Shown here: positions 47,234 through 49,971 of the stretch, in pieces
Numbering within the stretch: the stretch's first letter is position 1
Layout of the letters: every line of letters starts with the position of its first letter
DNA from: a virus
Reading direction: 5' to 3' (one strand)
Length of the DNA: 49,971 nucleotides
Virus record (IMG/VR): IMGVR_UViG_3300044630_005024
Coordinates: 1-49,971 of that record
Position numbers and translations under genes: made by a program
The notes under the pieces: model-generated
What the model was told of the DNA's origin: nothing
The model's database searches: none
Seen by the model: only the letters and a program-made list of their open reading frames with translations

Positions 47234-49971
47234 ATGAACATTAGTAATCTTAGATTCTTTGATAAGAATGGAGAGGCATACAACCTCGAACTTATCACAA
47301 CTGGAACAACTCCATACTGGTATGGGGCAGATTACTTTCTGCCAATTTCGACGGCACTTTACGATGTTTCAAACATATTCGTACTTGAAGAAACTAACGG
47401 CGAGTATCATTATCCAAACCTTGGAACAAACGGCAGCCTCTCCGCTAAATGGAAGACTTCTAAAGAAGCGGATGCCTTTTTCCTCTATACGATTACTGCA
47501 CCAACTGCAGCAGACGACAATTCATATTTGGTTAAACAGAGCGATATTGTAATTTCCGCGTCAGACTTTAATGCAAATTTTGATTTTACAGGATTTAAGT
47601 ACCCACTTCAACTAAATGTCGCGTTCAATCCGATTATCGAAAGATCTTATCGTCGAGAGCTTGAACTCTTTTGGAATAACGGTACAAGCGAGGTTAAAAT
47701 TGCTGAAATTGGATTTTATGGGGAGGGCGAAGACGAAGATGAAAGATTCCGAGTGTGGTTAAGCAACTTTGGAGTCAAATTCAATCGAGAAGACGCTGAA
47801 ATCCTAAAAACGTACGATCTTAAAGAGGGTTTACCTAATTGGCAAGACGTAAACAAAGCCAGAAAGCAATTATTAGTTAATCGTGATCAAGTTTATCCGT
47901 ATGTTGGAACATATAAAGGATTAATTAACTTAGTTAACTTACTAGGTTATCGAGACGTTCTTAAAGTTAAGGAATATTGGAAGAATGTTGATACGAAATC
48001 ACAATATTATGAAAAATTTGCCCAAGTAGACATCACTGACATGATGGATGATGGCATTATTCAAAATTTAGACCTTGTAAATCGAAATGCTCAAATCAAA
48101 CAAGGCGAGCGTTTTGTTAAAACTGAGTTTCTTGCGCTAGTTTATGAATTTTCGCAAGCAAGTGATAATTATGATGACGACGGCTTACCGGAAGTTGAAT
48201 TTACAACAGAGTTCACAGTCAATGAGATCTTCTATAAGCTTAACAAGATGTCAGAAAAGCTAAAAGTTGAAGTTTTACCAATCAATGTCGTAATTAAGGA
48301 CATCATCGGTGAATTTATCTACTTTGAAAAGTTTAATTTAAGATACTGGCCAGATAGAACTGATATTGTTGCGACTGAATTGAACGAAAAGTTCAAAGTT
48401 AAGATCTTACAGCCCGATACAAACGTTCAGGAACTGGTTATTCGAGACATTAAGTCACTATTTCCAAAAGAAAATCTAACTTCAGCTTTCCCGTTTGTAA
48501 CTTTTAACATAACTAGCGAATTCCCATATAAAAATGGACAACACTATGATGTTTTACAAGCACCAGGTTTTGTTCAAGCAATCTCAAGTTACTATACTCA
48601 CGAAAAAGCATACGAATTTAATTATCACGGGCAGCCAAATCCTTTTAAAGAAGGAGATGACGCTCACGGTAAAACCGGTTGTCCAATAGTTTTATTATCA
48701 GACATCCAGGATCTTACTTTACAGGATTTAGATGGTTGCACATTTGACGAATTTAGAGAAGCTAATGCATTTGTTAGACTCGCAACAACAGTCAATGTTC
48801 AATTAAGTGATTTGCAAGAAGTCGATGGTACGCAAGTGTTGAATGGAGATAGAATCCTTGTAAAAAATCAAACAAATCCTATTCAAAACGGCATATACGT
48901 AGCTAGCACAGGTAGTTGGATTAGAACTTCTGCATTAGTTCCATACCAAGGAAGCCTTGGAGCCGTAATATTTGTTGATGAAGGCGACATTAATGCAAAC
49001 ACCGGTTGGTATTCAACCGACAATATTCTTGGAGCAGCTGGTACAATTCCACTAGCATTTGCCCCATATACAGCAGAGACAGCTAATTCTAAAAAGTCGC
49101 ATCACACAATTGGAACTTTAAAATATCGAGACAGCTTTGAAACTGAATGGACTATCACAGGCCCAAATAATTATCGTTACAACGTTAGGGGAAAGACTGG
49201 CGACTACGCGAAGTGGCCGCATATTTTACCGTATGTTGGAACTTACAATGTTGAGCTTAAGGTTTATGACTTAAGTGGTGGAGTTTCGTTAGACTATATT
49301 CACTTTAACGTTGAGACCGAGGAACCAGTTGTAACTAGTTTTATCAGAATTGAGGATAAATTTGACTATAGATTCAAAAATCTATCAAATATAACAATTG
49401 GTGATTTTGGTGGCAGAACCATATATGACGCAGGAGTCAATGTACTTGATCCAGATCCTGGGTCATTAACTTTAGATTCTCACTATTTCAGCGCATTCAC
49501 ATATCTCAACAATTTCGGCTTAGGCTCAAATGTCTCAGCTGTCCAAATATACAATGGCACAGATTGGGAAAATCTTAAAACTTCAAGTTTATCTGCTGCA
49601 AAGCAGTGGGGAGTTGGTAGAAATAATGCTAATTTGACAATCGGTGATCTTGGAAACGTTCCAATTGGAGGCCTTTATCACACCAGATTTACAAATGCAG
49701 TATATTCACCAGATTTCTTAAATGGTTTCTCGATAAACCCAATCGGTTTAATAAAAATGAAGTACGGCGAATTCTCTGAAATAACTGTGCCTCCTCAATA
49801 CTCTTCAAACATCAACCAATTCGTAAATTATATGAATCAAGTAAATTTTCCAGGTTGGAAAGAGTACACATATAAAGTTATTGGAAACCAAGTTAAAGCA
49901 GATGCGCGGAGCGTAGACCGAAGAAATCATGCGATTCTGACATTTACTTTCCCAAGTAATGTTGTCCAAAC
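47234..49971 (+). CDS. Large virion structural protein (baseplate/fibre type), cut by window end
   Basis: The frame from ATG 47234 stays open to the last base, at least 912 residues, so the C-terminus is missing. It starts MNISNLRFFDKNGEAYNLEL. Residues about 190-230 hold the NRDQVYPYVGTYKGLINLVN and GYRDVLKVKEYW segments. Residues about 515-600 contain a module common in phage tail and fibre proteins: VDGTQVLNGDRILVKNQTN, then a NGIYVASTGSW strand and NANTGWYSTD. Residues about 640-700 look like a PKD/Ig-type beta domain. It is expressed from a late-type promoter and begins a new structural cluster downstream of gp55. The role is probably baseplate or fibre attachment. Confidence 0.75.
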   Translation, partial: MNISNLRFFDKNGEAYNLELITTGTTPYWYGADYFLPISTALYDVSNIFVLEETNGEYHYPNLGTNGSLSAKWKTSKEADAFFLYTITAPTAADDNSYLVKQSDIVISASDFNANFDFTGFKYPLQLNVAFNPIIERSYRRELELFWNNGTSEVKIAEIGFYGEGEDEDERFRVWLSNFGVKFNREDAEILKTYDLKEGLPNWQDVNKARKQLLVNRDQVYPYVGTYKGLINLVNLLGYRDVLKVKEYWKNVDTKSQYYEKFAQVDITDMMDDGIIQNLDLVNRNAQIKQGERFVKTEFLALVYEFSQASDNYDDDGLPEVEFTTEFTVNEIFYKLNKMSEKLKVEVLPINVVIKDIIGEFIYFEKFNLRYWPDRTDIVATELNEKFKVKILQPDTNVQELVIRDIKSLFPKENLTSAFPFVTFNITSEFPYKNGQHYDVLQAPGFVQAISSYYTHEKAYEFNYHGQPNPFKEGDDAHGKTGCPIVLLSDIQDLTLQDLDGCTFDEFREANAFVRLATTVNVQLSDLQEVDGTQVLNGDRILVKNQTNPIQNGIYVASTGSWIRTSALVPYQGSLGAVIFVDEGDINANTGWYSTDNILGAAGTIPLAFAPYTAETANSKKSHHTIGTLKYRDSFETEWTITGPNNYRYNVRGKTGDYAKWPHILPYVGTYNVELKVYDLSGGVSLDYIHFNVETEEPVVTSFIRIEDKFDYRFKNLSNITIGDFGGRTIYDAGVNVLDPDPGSLTLDSHYFSAFTYLNNFGLGSNVSAVQIYNGTDWENLKTSSLSAAKQWGVGRNNANLTIGDLGNVPIGGLYHTRFTNAVYSPDFLNGFSINPIGLIKMKYGEFSEITVPPQYSSNINQFVNYMNQVNFPGWKEYTYKVIGNQVKADARSVDRRNHAILTFTFPSNVVQ

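Overview
The window looks like part of the genome of a large T4-like myovirus (tailed phage with contractile tail). It carries recognisable counterparts of T4 structural proteins: gp21 protease, gp22-type scaffold, gp23 major capsid, gp19 tail tube, gp18 tail sheath and a gp5-like spike. It also carries counterparts of the T4 replication and recombination set (gp43, UvsX, gp41, gp46/gp47, gp32, RNase H) and of the late sigma factor gp55. Base composition is AT-rich. Several traits point to a Bacteroidota host: a small histone-H1-like (Hc1-type) protein, leaders that are A/T-rich with no clear Shine-Dalgarno sequence, and a phage-encoded ribosomal-protein-S1-like gene. The host assignment is inference, not proof.

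Layout. Positions 1-10966 (+) hold baseplate hub, tube-like and spike genes, a J-domain protein, a fused prohead protease/scaffold, the major capsid protein, three small virion-type genes, the tail tube and an acidic protein. Positions 11020-22509 (-) form one long replication/nucleotide block. In transcription order it holds the first half of a split gene 43 DNA polymerase, two small genes, uvsX, a gp40-position gene, the gp41 helicase, an acidic unknown, gp47, a SET-domain protein, gp46, a thymidylate-synthase-family enzyme, dCMP deaminase and an unknown. Position 22604-25090 (+) is a fibre/adhesin-like protein and 25824-29021 (+) is the tail sheath, with an all-alpha dUTPase between them on the minus strand.

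Positions 29143-45795 (-) hold a HAD nucleotidase, GroES, RNase H/FEN, an unknown, gp32, the Hc1-like protein, two tagged unknowns, NrdA, NrdB, a tiny ORF, the S1-like protein, a 1371-residue unknown, GroEL and a DnaQ-type exonuclease. From 46094 (+) come a RuvC-like resolvase, gp55 and a very large structural gene running off the window.

How it fits together. NrdA/B, dCMP deaminase, dUTPase and the TS-family enzyme remodel the nucleotide pool. The replication/recombination block copies the DNA. gp55 probably reads a T4-type late promoter (core ATAAATAA) that recurs 21-24 bases before structural start codons. Bidirectional or single hairpin terminators separate the opposing blocks. The phage brings its own chaperones (DnaJ-like, GroEL, GroES) and translation or nucleoid factors (S1-like, Hc1-like).

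The most unusual observation is in the protease/scaffold fusion. Its scaffold half has eleven tandem 14-residue repeats, nine of which end a Y-x-E-Y-(L/I/V)-(A/G)-E type motif. Almost the same motif occurs singly near the start of small proteins encoded here. It resembles both the cleavage consensus of the T4 gp21 protease and the T4 capsid-targeting sequence. I read this as one shared capsid-targeting/cleavage signal used by scaffold and packaged cargo. No tRNA genes, CRISPR arrays or insertion sequences were seen.
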